Assembly (NCBI GenBank): GCA_050742155.1
Contig: JBOGFC010000138.1
Span: 1-29,952, forward strand
Length of the DNA: 29,952 nucleotides
Origin: JBOGFC01 sp050742155
GTDB taxonomy: Bacteria; Actinomycetota; Acidimicrobiia; Spongiisociales; JALYHC01
Reading direction: 5' to 3'
The translations under genes were made by a program, and so were the position numbers. The notes under the pieces were generated by a model. It ran no database searches. It saw only the letters and a list, made by a program, of their open reading frames with translations, and was not told the DNA's origin. Shown here in pieces: positions 6,626 through 15,532 of this stretch (its first letter is position 1; every line of letters starts with the position of its first letter).

Positions 6626-9190
6626 ATGTCGGCACGGGATCGGCTCGCGCGCCAGGAGGCGGAGGAACGGGCCGCACGGATCTCCTCGATCACCTACGAC
6701 CTCTCCCTGGACTTGGTGGCCGGAGATAAGACCTATCGAGGCGAGGTGGCGATCGAGTTCTCGGCCGAGGGGGGCGGCGACAGCTTCCTCGAGTTCACCG
6801 GCGGCGCCATCGAGCGTTTCGAGGTGAACGGCGCCCGCATGGAGCCGGAGTGCAGGGACCACCGCGTGATCCTGCGAGGAGCGTGGCTGGAAGCCGACAA
6901 CCTGGTAAGGATGGTTTACGAGAACCGCTACGACCACGGGGGGGAGGGGTTCCACCAGTTCATCGACCCCCAGGACGGCGGGGAGTACCTCTTCACCCAG
7001 TTCGAGCCCTATCAGGCACACCGGCTGTTCCCGTGCTTCGACCAGCCCGACCTGAAGGCGGTCTACCGGCTCACCGTCGATGCCCCGGATGAATGGCGGG
7101 TGGTCTCCAACGCCGCCGAGTTGGAGGGAGAGGATTTGGCCGACGGCCGGCGACGCCACCACTTTGAGCCTTCCCTTGCTTTCAGCACTTACCTGTTCGC
7201 AGTGCTGGCCGGGCCCTACCAGGTGGTGCGGGACCAGCACGGGGCAGTCCCGCTGGGCCTTTACTGCCGGGAGTCGATGCTCCCCCACCTGGAGGCGGAG
7301 GAGCTCTTCGAGCTGACCCGCCAGGGCCTCGACTATTACGGGGAGTTCTTCGCCCGCTCTTACCCCTTCACCAAGTACGACCAGGTCTTCGTGCCGGAGT
7401 TCAACTGGGGTGGGATGGAGAACGCCGGGGCGGTGGCCTACACCGACCTCTACCTCTTCCGGGACCGGCCCACCGCCACCGACCGCCTCCGCCGGGCGGA
7501 GGTGTTCCTGCACGAGCTGGCTCACATGTGGTTCGGGGACCTGGTCACCATGCGCTGGTGGGACGACCTGTGGCTGAACGAGAGCTTCGCCTCGTACCTG
7601 GCCTACCTGGCGGTGGCCGAGGCCACCCGCTTCGACGGCTCCTGGCAGAACTTCCACCACCGGATGAAGCTGTGGGCCTACCGCCAGGATGAGCTCGTCA
7701 CCACCCATCAGATCGCCGATGAGGTTCCCTCCACCGACGAGGTCTTCCTCAACTTCGACGGGATCACCTACGGGAAAGGGGCGGCGGTCATCAAGCAGCT
7801 GGTGGCCTCGATCGGGTTGGAGGGCTTCCGGAAGGGGATGCGCCGCTACTTCGAGCGCTACGCCTTCGGGACCGCCACCCTCGCCGACTTCCTGGCCGCC
7901 CTGGAGGAGGGGAGCGGCCTCGACCTGGCGGACTGGGCCGCCGCCTGGCTGCGGACTCGTTCCCTGAACGGCCTGGCTTGCCAGTGGGAGGCGGATGACG
8001 GCCGGATCACCCGGCTGGGGCTCCGCCAGAGCGCCCCTGCCGAGCATCCCCACCTCCGTCCCCACGTCGCCGAGGTGGCCTTGGTGGCCGAGCGGGAGGG
8101 GCGCCTCGAGGTGCGGGCGCTGCCGGCTCGCATCGAGGGCGAGGAGGCCGAGGTCCGGGAGGCGGCCGGCCTGTCCCGGCCCTGGATGGTGGTGCCCAAC
8201 CAGGGCGATCACGCCTACGCCAAGATCTCGCTCGACGCCCGCTCCCTGGAGGCCGCCCGCTCCGGGCTCGGCAGGATCGACGATCCGCTGCTGCGCCAGC
8301 TCGTCTGGTCGTCGCTGTGGACGATGGTGCGGGATCGTCGGCTTCGCTCCACCGACTTCCTGGACCTCATGCGCCGGCATCTTCCCGATGAGCGGGACCT
8401 CCAGCTGCTGGAGATGGTGATCGGCCTCGGAGTGGGGAGCTTCGTCTCAGGAGCGATCGCCCCGGTCATCCTCACCTCCTACGTGCCGGAGACAGAGCGG
8501 GAGGAAGAGGCCCACCGCTTCGTCCGGGCCGCCTGGGAGGCCGTGCAGTCGGTGCCCGACCCGGACGCCCAAGCCCTGTGGATGAGGGGGCTGGTCACCC
8601 GGGCCGGTCATCCCGACGATTTGCGTCTGGCCGGGCGGCTGGTGGACGGCGAAGAGAGTATCCCCGGACTGGAGATCGACCGGGAGATGCGGTGGGAGGT
8701 GGCGGTCCGCTGGATGGCCCACGGCCTCGGCGGGGCCGAGGAGCGGTTGGCGGGCGAGCGGGAGCGGGACCCGACCGACCGGGGGCAGCGGGCGGCGCTG
8801 CGGGCCGAGGCGTCCCGGCCCGACCGGGAGGTGAAGGAGGAAGTCTGGGAGCGGCTACACGGGCACGGCTATCCCTCCCTGCACCTGGCTCGCTCGGCGA
8901 TGGGCGGCTTCGCCTGGCCGCACCAGGCCCGGCTGCTGGAGCCCTATGTAGACCGGTTCTTCCGGGGCCTCCCGGAGGTGTTCCAGACCTGGGAGCCGGA
9001 GGCCGCCAAGCAGTACTTCCTGCGTCTGTTCCCCCACTATCGGGTGGAGGCGGGGACGGTGGAGCGCTCCCGGGCGGTTCTGGCCGAGGCCGAGGACCCC
9101 ATGCTCCACCGCCTCCTCCGGGAGGCGATCGACGACCTGGAGCGGGCCATCGCCTGTCGCGCCTACGCGGAGCAGAGCGTGCGAACCTAA
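6626..9190 (+). CDS. pepN: Aminopeptidase N (M1 family zinc metallopeptidase)
   Basis: An 854-residue M1 aminopeptidase, the usual length for actinobacterial PepN. The substrate N-terminus-binding motif GGMEN is at residues 262-266, the zinc site HELAH at 296-300, and the third ligand Glu319 in LWLNESFASY. A C-terminal ERAP1-like helical domain follows (about 510-850). It removes N-terminal residues from peptides in the cytoplasm during peptide turnover; there is no signal peptide. The ATG at 6626 has no ribosome binding site but is preceded by a -10-like hexamer at leaderless spacing. It is divergent from the GntR operon, and followed after 107 nt by comM. Confidence 0.96.
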   Translation: MSARDRLARQEAEERAARISSITYDLSLDLVAGDKTYRGEVAIEFSAEGGGDSFLEFTGGAIERFEVNGARMEPECRDHRVILRGAWLEADNLVRMVYENRYDHGGEGFHQFIDPQDGGEYLFTQFEPYQAHRLFPCFDQPDLKAVYRLTVDAPDEWRVVSNAAELEGEDLADGRRRHHFEPSLAFSTYLFAVLAGPYQVVRDQHGAVPLGLYCRESMLPHLEAEELFELTRQGLDYYGEFFARSYPFTKYDQVFVPEFNWGGMENAGAVAYTDLYLFRDRPTATDRLRRAEVFLHELAHMWFGDLVTMRWWDDLWLNESFASYLAYLAVAEATRFDGSWQNFHHRMKLWAYRQDELVTTHQIADEVPSTDEVFLNFDGITYGKGAAVIKQLVASIGLEGFRKGMRRYFERYAFGTATLADFLAALEEGSGLDLADWAAAWLRTRSLNGLACQWEADDGRITRLGLRQSAPAEHPHLRPHVAEVALVAEREGRLEVRALPARIEGEEAEVREAAGLSRPWMVVPNQGDHAYAKISLDARSLEAARSGLGRIDDPLLRQLVWSSLWTMVRDRRLRSTDFLDLMRRHLPDERDLQLLEMVIGLGVGSFVSGAIAPVILTSYVPETEREEEAHRFVRAAWEAVQSVPDPDAQALWMRGLVTRAGHPDDLRLAGRLVDGEESIPGLEIDREMRWEVAVRWMAHGLGGAEERLAGERERDPTDRGQRAALRAEASRPDREVKEEVWERLHGHGYPSLHLARSAMGGFAWPHQARLLEPYVDRFFRGLPEVFQTWEPEAAKQYFLRLFPHYRVEAGTVERSRAVLAEAEDPMLHRLLREAIDDLERAIACRAYAEQSVRT

Positions 9191-9198
9191 GGCTTGGC

Positions 9199-9215
9199 TG
9201 TACCAAAACGGTACA
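9199..9215. promoter_or_regulatory. 17-bp palindrome upstream of comM-dprA (operator candidate)
   Basis: TGTACC-AAAAC-GGTACA is a perfect 6-bp inverted repeat with a 5-nt A-rich spacer, 9 nt after the pepN stop and about 80 nt before comM. The geometry (two half-sites one helical turn apart) suits a dimeric repressor. As a hairpin it is short and lacks a T-run, so a terminator role is less likely. Confidence 0.45.
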
Positions 9216-9284
9216 TTCCTGCCTCGAGAATGACCCGGGGGGGCCGCGCTGCGGGCCCTTCGAGGTTTTGTCGTACCCATCCCT

Positions 9285-9290
9285 TACCTT
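9285..9290 (+). promoter_or_regulatory. -10-like element for leaderless comM
   Basis: TACCTT matches TANNNT and ends 7 nt before the comM ATG. No ribosome binding site is present between them, suggesting leaderless translation of comM, with dprA then translated by coupling. Confidence 0.4.
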
Positions 9291-9297
9291 CTCCGGC

Positions 9298-10770
9298 ATG
9301 TTCGCGTCAGTCAACTCTGTCGCCCTGGTGGGGGTGGAACCCCAGGCGGTCAAGGTGGAGGTGCACGTCGGCTCGGGTATGCCGGCCTTCTGTCTGGTCG
9401 GGCTCCCCGACACCGCCGTGCGAGAGGCCAAGGAGCGAGTTCGAGCCGCTCTGGCCTCCACCGGCTACACCTTCCCGGCCCGACGGGTGACGGTGAACCT
9501 GGCCCCGGCCGATCTGCCCAAGGCCGGCTCCGCCTACGACCTCCCCATCGCCTTGGGGCTGCTGGCCGCCTCCGGGGAGGTCCCCCCGGGGGCGTCGGGG
9601 GTGGTGGCGCTGGGTGAGCTGGCCCTGGACGGCACCGTCCGGCCGGCGCCGGGCGGCCTCGCGGCTGGCTTGGTGGCTCGCTCCCTCGATCTGCCCTGTG
9701 TGCTCTCCGAACAGTCGGCCTCCGAGGCGTCCCTCGTGCAGGGAGCGCAGGTGCGCTCGGTGAGCTCCCTGGCCGAGGCGGTGGCCGCCGCGCTGGGAGA
9801 GCTCCTCAGGGGCCCCAAGCCGGTCACCCCAGCCGCCAACGGCCCGGCCGGCGGCGACCTCTCGGAGGTGCGGGGCCAACTCGTGGCCCGACGGGCCCTC
9901 GAGGTGGCGGCGACCGGGGGCCACCATCTGCTCTTGTGGGGACCGCCGGGCGGCGGCAAGACCATGTTGGCCCGCCGCCTGCCGGGGATCCTCCCGGAAC
10001 TGGACGAGGCCGAGGCGCTGGACGTGGCGCAAGCTTGGGCGGCGGCCGGGCGGCCTCGGCCGTCCATGGGCGGACCGCCCTTTCGCGGTCCCCACCACAC
10101 GGCCACCCTCCCGGCCATCGTCGGGGGAGGCACGGGAGTGCCGGTTCCCGGGGAGCTGACGCTGGCCCACCGCGGCGTGCTCTTCTTGGACGAGCTGGGG
10201 GAGTTCCCCCCCCGACTGCTCGATGCGCTGCGCCAGCCCGTTGAGGAGGGCTGGGTGACCATCGCCCGGCGGGGCGGCACGGTCTCCTTCCCCTGCGCAG
10301 TGCAGCTGGTGGCGGCCACCAACCCGTGCCCGTGCGGATATCTGGGCGACCGGATGCTCGCCTGCCGGTGCACCCCGTCGACCCTGGACCGATACCGCCG
10401 GCGGCTCTCCGGGCCGTTCCTGGATCGCTTCGACCTGCGGGTGGCGGTTCCCCGCCTGGCCCGTCACGAGCTGGACGGCTCTCCGGGAGAGCCGAGCGGG
10501 GCCGTGCGGTCCCGGGTGATGGCCGCCCGCGCCCGACAGGCCGAGCGGGGCCGGCTCAACCGGGAGCTGGACCGCTCGGAGCTGGACGCTATGACCTGGG
10601 ATGGGGAGGCCCGCCGCCTGCTGGGACAGGCGGTGGAGCGCCTGGGCCTGACCGCCCGGGGATGGGAACGGGTGCGCCGGGTGGCCCGCACGGTGGCCGA
10701 CCTGGCCGGCTCGGAGGGGATCGGGGCCGACCACGTGGGTGAGGCGCTCTCCTACCGAGGCGAGCTGTGA
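9298..10770 (+). CDS. comM: ComM/YifB family AAA+ ATPase (Mg-chelatase-like)
   Basis: A 490-residue protein, the normal length of the YifB/ComM family. Order: N-terminal ChlI-like (S5-fold) domain beginning MFASVNSVALVG (about 1-170), AAA+ core with Walker A GPPGGGKT (215-222) and Walker B ending at Asp298 (VLFLDELGE), a Cys-rich insertion (NPCPCGYLGD ... CRCTPSTLDRY), and the C-terminal Mg-chelatase subdomain. In Vibrio, ComM is a hexameric helicase promoting branch migration of incoming DNA in natural transformation; the role in actinobacteria is less clear. Its last codon overlaps the dprA start (GTGA). An ATG far upstream in this frame lies inside pepN and is rejected: homology starts at 9298. 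The comM-dprA pair is conserved widely. Confidence 0.95.
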   Translation: MFASVNSVALVGVEPQAVKVEVHVGSGMPAFCLVGLPDTAVREAKERVRAALASTGYTFPARRVTVNLAPADLPKAGSAYDLPIALGLLAASGEVPPGASGVVALGELALDGTVRPAPGGLAAGLVARSLDLPCVLSEQSASEASLVQGAQVRSVSSLAEAVAAALGELLRGPKPVTPAANGPAGGDLSEVRGQLVARRALEVAATGGHHLLLWGPPGGGKTMLARRLPGILPELDEAEALDVAQAWAAAGRPRPSMGGPPFRGPHHTATLPAIVGGGTGVPVPGELTLAHRGVLFLDELGEFPPRLLDALRQPVEEGWVTIARRGGTVSFPCAVQLVAATNPCPCGYLGDRMLACRCTPSTLDRYRRRLSGPFLDRFDLRVAVPRLARHELDGSPGEPSGAVRSRVMAARARQAERGRLNRELDRSELDAMTWDGEARRLLGQAVERLGLTARGWERVRRVARTVADLAGSEGIGADHVGEALSYRGEL

Positions 10771-11801
10771 CGCTCGAGGACCGGCTGCGACTGGCCTGGC
10801 TGGGCGCGCACCCCGAGCGGGCCCGCGGCTGGCGGGAGCGGTATGGCTCGGCCGGCGCCGTGCTGCGGGCCATCGGGTCAGGAGGAATCGAGATCGGGCC
10901 CGCCCTTCGGGAAGCCGCCACCGTACTGGCGGCCGCCCGCTGCGAGGAGCTGGCGGCTTTGGGGGTGATCCCGGTCTTCCGAGGAGCGGCCGGCTACCCG
11001 GCCCACCTGGCCGAGCTGCCGGATGCCCCCGACCTCCTCTTCTGCCGGGGAGGGCTGCCGGAGCAACCGGGGGTGGCGGTGGTGGGGTCGCGGCAGGCCT
11101 CCGCCTACGGGCTTCAGCTGGCCGAGGCGTTCGGGCGGGCGGTGGCAGGGGCGGGATGGCCGGTGGTGAGCGGCCTGGCCCGTGGGGTGGACGGGGCCGC
11201 CCACCGGGGCACGGTGGGAGTGGGGATCGGGGTGGCCGTGTTGGGCTGCGGGCCGGACGTCTGGTATCCGGCTCACCACCAGCAGCTGGGGGAGCGCCTG
11301 GTCGCCGAGGGAGGAGCGGTGGTCACCGAGTACCCGCCCGGCACTCCTCCGGAGGGATGGCGCTTCCCGCCGAGAAACCGGATCATCAGCGGCCTGTCGG
11401 GGGCCGTGGTGGTGGTGGAGGCCACCGAGCGAGGGGGAGCCCTCATCACCGCCCGGACCGCCCTCGAGCAGGGGAGGGCGGTGTTCGTGGTCCCCGGCGA
11501 CGTGGACCGTCCCACGTCGAAGGGTTGCAACCTGCTCATCCGCGACGGGGCGCACCCGGTGCTGGGACCGGAGGACCTCATCGAGGAGGTTTCGCTCGTG
11601 CTGGGACGTCCGCCTCGGGCCGTCCGGCAATCGGTCGCCGATGACCCGCTGATCAGGCAGCTGGGCGAGGTCGGCACGACGATCGAGGAGCTGGCCACGG
11701 CCCTCGACCTGCCAGTCCCCCAGCTGCTGGCTCGCTTGTCCCGCCTGGAGGCGGAAGGTGTGGTTCGGATCGAGGAAGGGATGGTGGTGCCGCGCGGGTA
11801 G
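10767..11801 (+). CDS. dprA: DNA processing protein DprA (Smf)
   Basis: A 344-residue DprA. The N-terminal SAM-like helical part (about 1-65) is followed by the Rossmann-fold domain (about 70-280) with 'GVAVVGSRQASAYG', 'VVSGLARGVDGAAHRG' and 'FPPRNRIISGLSGAVVVVEA', and a C-terminal winged helix (about 290-340). DprA binds single-stranded DNA and loads RecA on it during transformation. The start is GTG at 10767, overlapping the comM stop by 4 nt. The full domain set suggests the gene is functional. No other competence genes are in the window. Confidence 0.95.
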   Translation: MTLEDRLRLAWLGAHPERARGWRERYGSAGAVLRAIGSGGIEIGPALREAATVLAAARCEELAALGVIPVFRGAAGYPAHLAELPDAPDLLFCRGGLPEQPGVAVVGSRQASAYGLQLAEAFGRAVAGAGWPVVSGLARGVDGAAHRGTVGVGIGVAVLGCGPDVWYPAHHQQLGERLVAEGGAVVTEYPPGTPPEGWRFPPRNRIISGLSGAVVVVEATERGGALITARTALEQGRAVFVVPGDVDRPTSKGCNLLIRDGAHPVLGPEDLIEEVSLVLGRPPRAVRQSVADDPLIRQLGEVGTTIEELATALDLPVPQLLARLSRLEAEGVVRIEEGMVVPRG

Positions 11802-11898
11802 TGGCCGCCTCCCGGTGTATCCACCTGGCCGAGGACGACGAGGGGTTCACCCCACGTCACCGAGCGGAACCCAATGAACACGGTCCGCGCGTGCGCGA

Positions 11899-11904
11899 TA
11901 ATCT
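11899..11904 (+). promoter_or_regulatory. -10-like element upstream of the MFS gene
   Basis: TAATCT matches the -10 consensus TANNNT in the 142-nt gap after dprA. It would give a 5' leader of about 33 nt to the ATG at 11944, which carries a good ribosome binding site. No clear -35 box is seen. Confidence 0.35.
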
Positions 11905-11943
11905 CCACGCATCACCATGCCGGCGGGCGGGAGGGAATCGACG

Positions 11944-13572
11944 ATGAGCACCATCAGGGGTAATGCCGGGCGAGGCGGGATCACGTTCCACCACCCGGCG
12001 GCCTTCTGGTTGGGTGCCACCGGCCTGGTGGCGGGCACGCTCCTGCATCTGCCGATGTACTTGGGTGCAGCCGACATGGGTTACCGGCTTGCCGGGATGC
12101 CCATCGATGGGCGCATGCAGCTCGGGATGGCCCTCATCATCGGAGGTCTGGCCGCCTCCGCTTACGGCCTGTTTCCCAGGGTCGACCCGGAAGCACGGAA
12201 CCGGGTGGCCCGGGTTCGGGTGAGGGCGCTTGACGATGCTCCCCTGGGGCGCCCCCACGTCGTACTCCTCGCCGTCCTCGCCGTGGCCGTGCTGATCGAC
12301 ATCATGAAGCCGACCACCCTCGGCTTCGTCGTCCCGGGCATGGCCGAGGAGTACGGGCTCAAGTCGCCCCTCAATCCGGCCGGGACCATCCCGGTTGCTC
12401 TGCTGCCGCTGGTGGGCATCGCGGGCACCGTGATGGGCTCCTTCCTCTGGGGCTGGCTGGCGGACCGCATGGGGCGGCGCGCCACCATCTTGCTGGCTGC
12501 GCTGATGTTCATCGGCACAGCCATCTGCGGGGCCATGCCCTCCTTTGCCTGGAACCTGCTGATGTGCTTCATCATGGGGCTGTCCGTCGGCGGGATGCTT
12601 CCGATCGCCTACGCCCTCACGGCCGAGACCATCCCGGCGCGACACCGCGGGGTGCTCATGATCCTGATCGGAGGAGATCTCTCCCTGGGGTTCTTCGTCA
12701 CGAGCTGGCTCTCGTCCTCGCTTCAGCCGGAGTTCGGGTGGCGCATCCTGTGGCTCATCGGAGCTCCGACGGGATTGCTCCTCATCCTGATGAGTCGCTG
12801 GATCCCGGAATCTCCCCGCTTCCTCCTCGCCAACGGTCGCAGGGAAGAGGCCCAGCGGATCATGGATCGGTTCGGTGCGACCATCGTGGAGGACGAGGAG
12901 GACGCCGAGCTCGCCGTCGAAGAGACGATCGAGAGCCGGTTTACCCAGCTTCTCAAGCGGCCGTTCGGCGGGCTGAGCCTCGGCCTCGGCCTCTACGCGC
13001 TGGCGTTCGGGCTCGTGCAGTTCGGCTTCTTGCTATGGCTGCCCACCAACCTTCGGAAAGCCGGGTTCGACGTGGCGTCCGCCGACTTCCTCGTGGCGAA
13101 GGCGAGTCTTCTGGGGTTCCCCATTACGTTCCTGGTGGCCCTTCTCTACGGATTCTGGAGCAGCAAGAAGACCATGGTGATGTTCGCCTCCCTCACGTGC
13201 GCCACGTTGTTCGGATTCGCCCTCCTCGGGGAAGGCGTCGCCGAGAACCCTCTCCTCTTGCAGGCACTGGTCGTCGTGGTCATCATGGGGGTGAGCACGG
13301 CCACCACCGATCTCATGCCTACCTATGCAGCCGAGGTGTACCCGACCAGGCTGCGCGGGCGCGGGAGCGGCTTCGTGGCGGGGGCCAGCAAGGCGGGTGG
13401 ACTGCTCGGTATCGGTCTAGTAGTGGCCGCGGTGACGCCTCCGACCTTCACGGGGGCGGCCCTCCTTGGGGCCGTGCCCATGCTCCTGGCGATAGTTGCC
13501 ATGGCCGTGTACGGCGTAGAGACGCGACGCAGGCGCCTGGAGGAGATCACGGCCGACCAACTCGGGACGTAA
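11944..13572 (+). CDS. MFS transporter with two extra N-terminal helices
   Basis: A 542-residue membrane transporter. The major-facilitator core starts near residue 85 and holds about twelve helices. The loop 2-3 motif LADRMGRRATI is typical of the sugar-porter/aromatic-acid type, as are PESPRFL after helix 6 and 'YPTRLRGRGSGF' in the second half. Before the core lie two further hydrophobic segments (about residues 17-40 and 55-78) that ordinary members lack. I chose the ATG at 11944 because GGGAGGG lies 7 nt ahead; the ATG at 11917 adds nine residues without a binding site. Substrate unknown: sugars, organic acids and aromatic acids are all possible. It is flanked by dprA on the same strand and faces the RRM gene tail-to-tail. 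Confidence 0.88.
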   Translation: MSTIRGNAGRGGITFHHPAAFWLGATGLVAGTLLHLPMYLGAADMGYRLAGMPIDGRMQLGMALIIGGLAASAYGLFPRVDPEARNRVARVRVRALDDAPLGRPHVVLLAVLAVAVLIDIMKPTTLGFVVPGMAEEYGLKSPLNPAGTIPVALLPLVGIAGTVMGSFLWGWLADRMGRRATILLAALMFIGTAICGAMPSFAWNLLMCFIMGLSVGGMLPIAYALTAETIPARHRGVLMILIGGDLSLGFFVTSWLSSSLQPEFGWRILWLIGAPTGLLLILMSRWIPESPRFLLANGRREEAQRIMDRFGATIVEDEEDAELAVEETIESRFTQLLKRPFGGLSLGLGLYALAFGLVQFGFLLWLPTNLRKAGFDVASADFLVAKASLLGFPITFLVALLYGFWSSKKTMVMFASLTCATLFGFALLGEGVAENPLLLQALVVVVIMGVSTATTDLMPTYAAEVYPTRLRGRGSGFVAGASKAGGLLGIGLVVAAVTPPTFTGAALLGAVPMLLAIVAMAVYGVETRRRRLEEITADQLGT

Positions 13573-13628
13573 CCCTCCCTCCCGGATCGCCGATCAGGCG
13601 CCCAGGCTCCGGCAAACGAATCGAAGGG

Positions 13629-13883
13629 TTAGCGCGTCCGCTCTTTGGCGATGTTTACGTTGAGCTGGCGACCGTCGACGGTCCGGCCGTTCAGGGCCGA
13701 GATCGCCTTCTGCGTCGCTTCGGCGGTGGCCATCTCCACGAAACCGAAGCCGCGCGACCTCCCGGTCTCACGGTCCTCGATCACGACGGCATCGGTCACT
13801 TCGCCGTGCTCGACGAAGAGGGCCCGCAGCTCGGCGGCGTTGGTGGAGAACGCCAGGTTCCCCACGTAGATCTTCTTGGACAT
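13629..13883 (-). CDS. Small RNA-binding protein with one RRM domain
   Basis: An 84-residue protein that is almost entirely a single RNA recognition motif. RNP2 is IYVGNL (residues 5-10) and RNP1 is RGFGFVEM (about 44-51), with the aromatic residues that stack on RNA in place. Bacterial members resemble the cyanobacterial Rbp proteins, some of which are cold-induced; targets are generally unknown. A strong ribosome binding site (AAAGGAG) lies 8 nt before the ATG. It is the only minus-strand gene in the right two-thirds of the window, lying between the MFS and TIGR02587 genes, and has nearly 300 nt of non-coding sequence upstream. Confidence 0.93.
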   Translation of the reverse strand: MSKKIYVGNLAFSTNAAELRALFVEHGEVTDAVVIEDRETGRSRGFGFVEMATAEATQKAISALNGRTVDGRQLNVNIAKERTR

Positions 13884-14177
13884 TGCTGTGCTCCTTTCGA
13901 AGCTTCGATCCGTCGTTACTCTTCGCAGGCTGTGTACCCGGGCGCCACCACCGAGGGAGTCGGCGGGGAGCCGGCGGGCCCTGCGACAACTTCACCCGAC
14001 GGAACGAAGGAGCAAAGATGCGGCGCACAGATCGGCCGTGCGCACACTCATCTTAACAGGCAATTGGCCCAAGCTTGCCCATCCGGGCGAGAATTCGAAA
14101 ATGAGCCCGGAACGGGAACATGCAGCCATATACCTGGTGCCGCCTAAGCCGGCCTCGCCCGGGGTACCTATTGCCCC
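13884..14177. other. 294-nt divergent intergenic region between the RRM and TIGR02587 genes
   Basis: No gene is visible. On the minus strand TAAGAT (14055-14050) is a possible -10 for the RRM gene, which would give it a leader of about 160 nt. A small palindrome TCGAAGCTTCGA lies just upstream of its ribosome binding site. On the plus strand a TACCTATT stretch ends 5 nt before the TIGR02587 start, which lacks a ribosome binding site. The region is less GC-rich than its surroundings in places (14040-14110). No terminator is seen. Confidence 0.4.
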
Positions 14178-15026
14178 ATGAGCGACCGGAACGAGAGTCC
14201 CAGTTGGCCGGAATCGGCCCGGGCCTACCTGCGGGCGATGGGCGGGGGTCTCTTGGTCGGCTTGCCCCTCCTCTTCACGATGGAGGTTTGGTGGCACGCC
14301 TTCCTGCTTCCCCCATTGAAGATCGTGCTCTTGGTGATGGTCGCCTTCATCGTGGTGGTCGGATACACGGCCATCACCGGATTCCGAAGGGACCGCACCT
14401 GGCAGCAAGTGCTGGTCGACGCAGTGGAGGCGTTCGGCATCGCCATCGTGGTGGCGGGCGCGGTCTTGTTGCTCCTGCGCCGGATCGAGCCCGCCACGGG
14501 CTTGCGGGACGCGGTCGGCAAGGTCGCCCTCGAGGCCATTCCCATCGCCTTCGGGGCGGCGGTGGGCTCGGCCCAACTGGCCGCCCAGGGCGAGCAGGGG
14601 TCCGGCAACCGGGCGGATCGTCACCTCGGCCCCATGGCCCGACTGTTCGTGGGGGCCGGAGGTGCGCTGCTCTTCGCCCTCAACGTGGCCCCCACCGAGG
14701 AGCCGCTGCTGCTGGGCATCGAGGCGGAGTGGTGGGTACTGCTCGCAGTGATGCTGGCGTCCTTTCTCATGACGTTGGGCATCGTCTTCTACGCCGACTT
14801 CCGCGGCGGGAAGTCGGGTGAACCCGACGGTCCGCTCTCTACTCCGCTCGGGGAGACCACCAGCGCGTACGCGCTCAGCCTCTTGGTTTCGCTGCTCCTG
14901 TTGTGGTCCTTCGGTCGTACCGACGGGGCCAGCGCCCAGGCGATTTTCGGGCAGATGGTGATGCTGGCCTTGGTGGCCTCCTTCGGAGCCGCGGCCGGCC
15001 GCCTCCTGGTCGGGGGTGGGTCATGA
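14178..15026 (+). CDS. TIGR02587 family integral membrane protein (DUF2391)
   Basis: A 282-residue membrane protein with about seven hydrophobic segments (around residues 22-40, 48-68, 87-103, 120-132, 154-170, 187-207 and 230-278). It matches the TIGR02587/DUF2391 family from the landmarks 'GLLVGLPLLFTMEVWWHAF', 'GFRRDRTWQQVLVDAVEAF' and 'ALNVAPTEEPLLLGIEAE'. The function is unknown. The family is, to my knowledge, typically encoded next to TIGR02588, as here: the stop overlaps the start of the next gene (ATGA). The ATG at 14178 has no ribosome binding site; a leaderless start is possible. Confidence 0.85.
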   Translation: MSDRNESPSWPESARAYLRAMGGGLLVGLPLLFTMEVWWHAFLLPPLKIVLLVMVAFIVVVGYTAITGFRRDRTWQQVLVDAVEAFGIAIVVAGAVLLLLRRIEPATGLRDAVGKVALEAIPIAFGAAVGSAQLAAQGEQGSGNRADRHLGPMARLFVGAGGALLFALNVAPTEEPLLLGIEAEWWVLLAVMLASFLMTLGIVFYADFRGGKSGEPDGPLSTPLGETTSAYALSLLVSLLLLWSFGRTDGASAQAIFGQMVMLALVASFGAAAGRLLVGGGS

Positions 15027-15400
15027 GGCGCAACTGGCTCGAGTGGGCCGTGCTCGGGCTGTCGGTGGCCGCCATAGCCGGGGTGGCCGGCTTTCTGGTG
15101 GTGGATGGGGTCACCACTGACGTCAGCCCGCCCGACCCGGTCGTGGAGGTACATCTGGACCGAGCCCGCCACGCAACGATGGGATGGATCGTCCCCTTGA
15201 CGGTCACCAATCGAGGACAGCAGGCGGCCGAAGCGGTGGTCATTGAGGGCATCGCGGTGATCGCCGGTGAGGAGGAGATTCGGCAGTTGGAGATCGACTT
15301 TCTACCTTCCGAGACACAGGCGGAGGTGGAAATGGCCTTCAGCGCTCCACCTGAAGGAGGGGGAGTGGTGGTCCGGTTGGTCGGCTACCGGTTGCCCTGA
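15023..15400 (+). CDS. TIGR02588 family membrane-anchored protein
   Basis: A 125-residue protein with one N-terminal membrane anchor (about residues 7-29) and an extracytoplasmic domain of predicted beta-strands ('HATMGWIVPLTVTNRGQQAA', then 'ETQAEVEMAFSAPPEGGGVV') that looks like an immunoglobulin-type fold. The combination matches TIGR02588, the usual partner of TIGR02587. Function unknown; a complex between the multi-span protein and this anchored domain is the obvious inference from the ATGA overlap and the recurring pairing. Confidence 0.8.
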   Translation: MRRNWLEWAVLGLSVAAIAGVAGFLVVDGVTTDVSPPDPVVEVHLDRARHATMGWIVPLTVTNRGQQAAEAVVIEGIAVIAGEEEIRQLEIDFLPSETQAEVEMAFSAPPEGGGVVVRLVGYRLP

Positions 15401-15532
15401 CCGGACCTGCTTCATGGTCTGTGTCAAAATGAGCGGGATGACCTCACCGCTCCTCTCGCCCCGACGATCGGCCGGAGCAGGAGGTGGGCGAGCCGCCCGA
15501 ACGAAGTCCGCATGCTGTGACCTGGAGGTGGC

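Noticed and set aside
6536..8380. 614-residue open frame on the minus strand opposite pepN
   Set aside because: It is a mirror frame of a well-supported gene in GC-rich DNA; the protein is Gly/Pro/Val-rich without a recognisable domain.
9307..10734. 475-residue open frame on the minus strand opposite comM
   Set aside because: Shadow of comM; composition is His/Gly/Arg-rich with no motifs.
11802..11916. Possible small gene between dprA and the MFS gene
   Set aside because: No frame of useful length with a start signal; only a -10-like TAATCT is seen.
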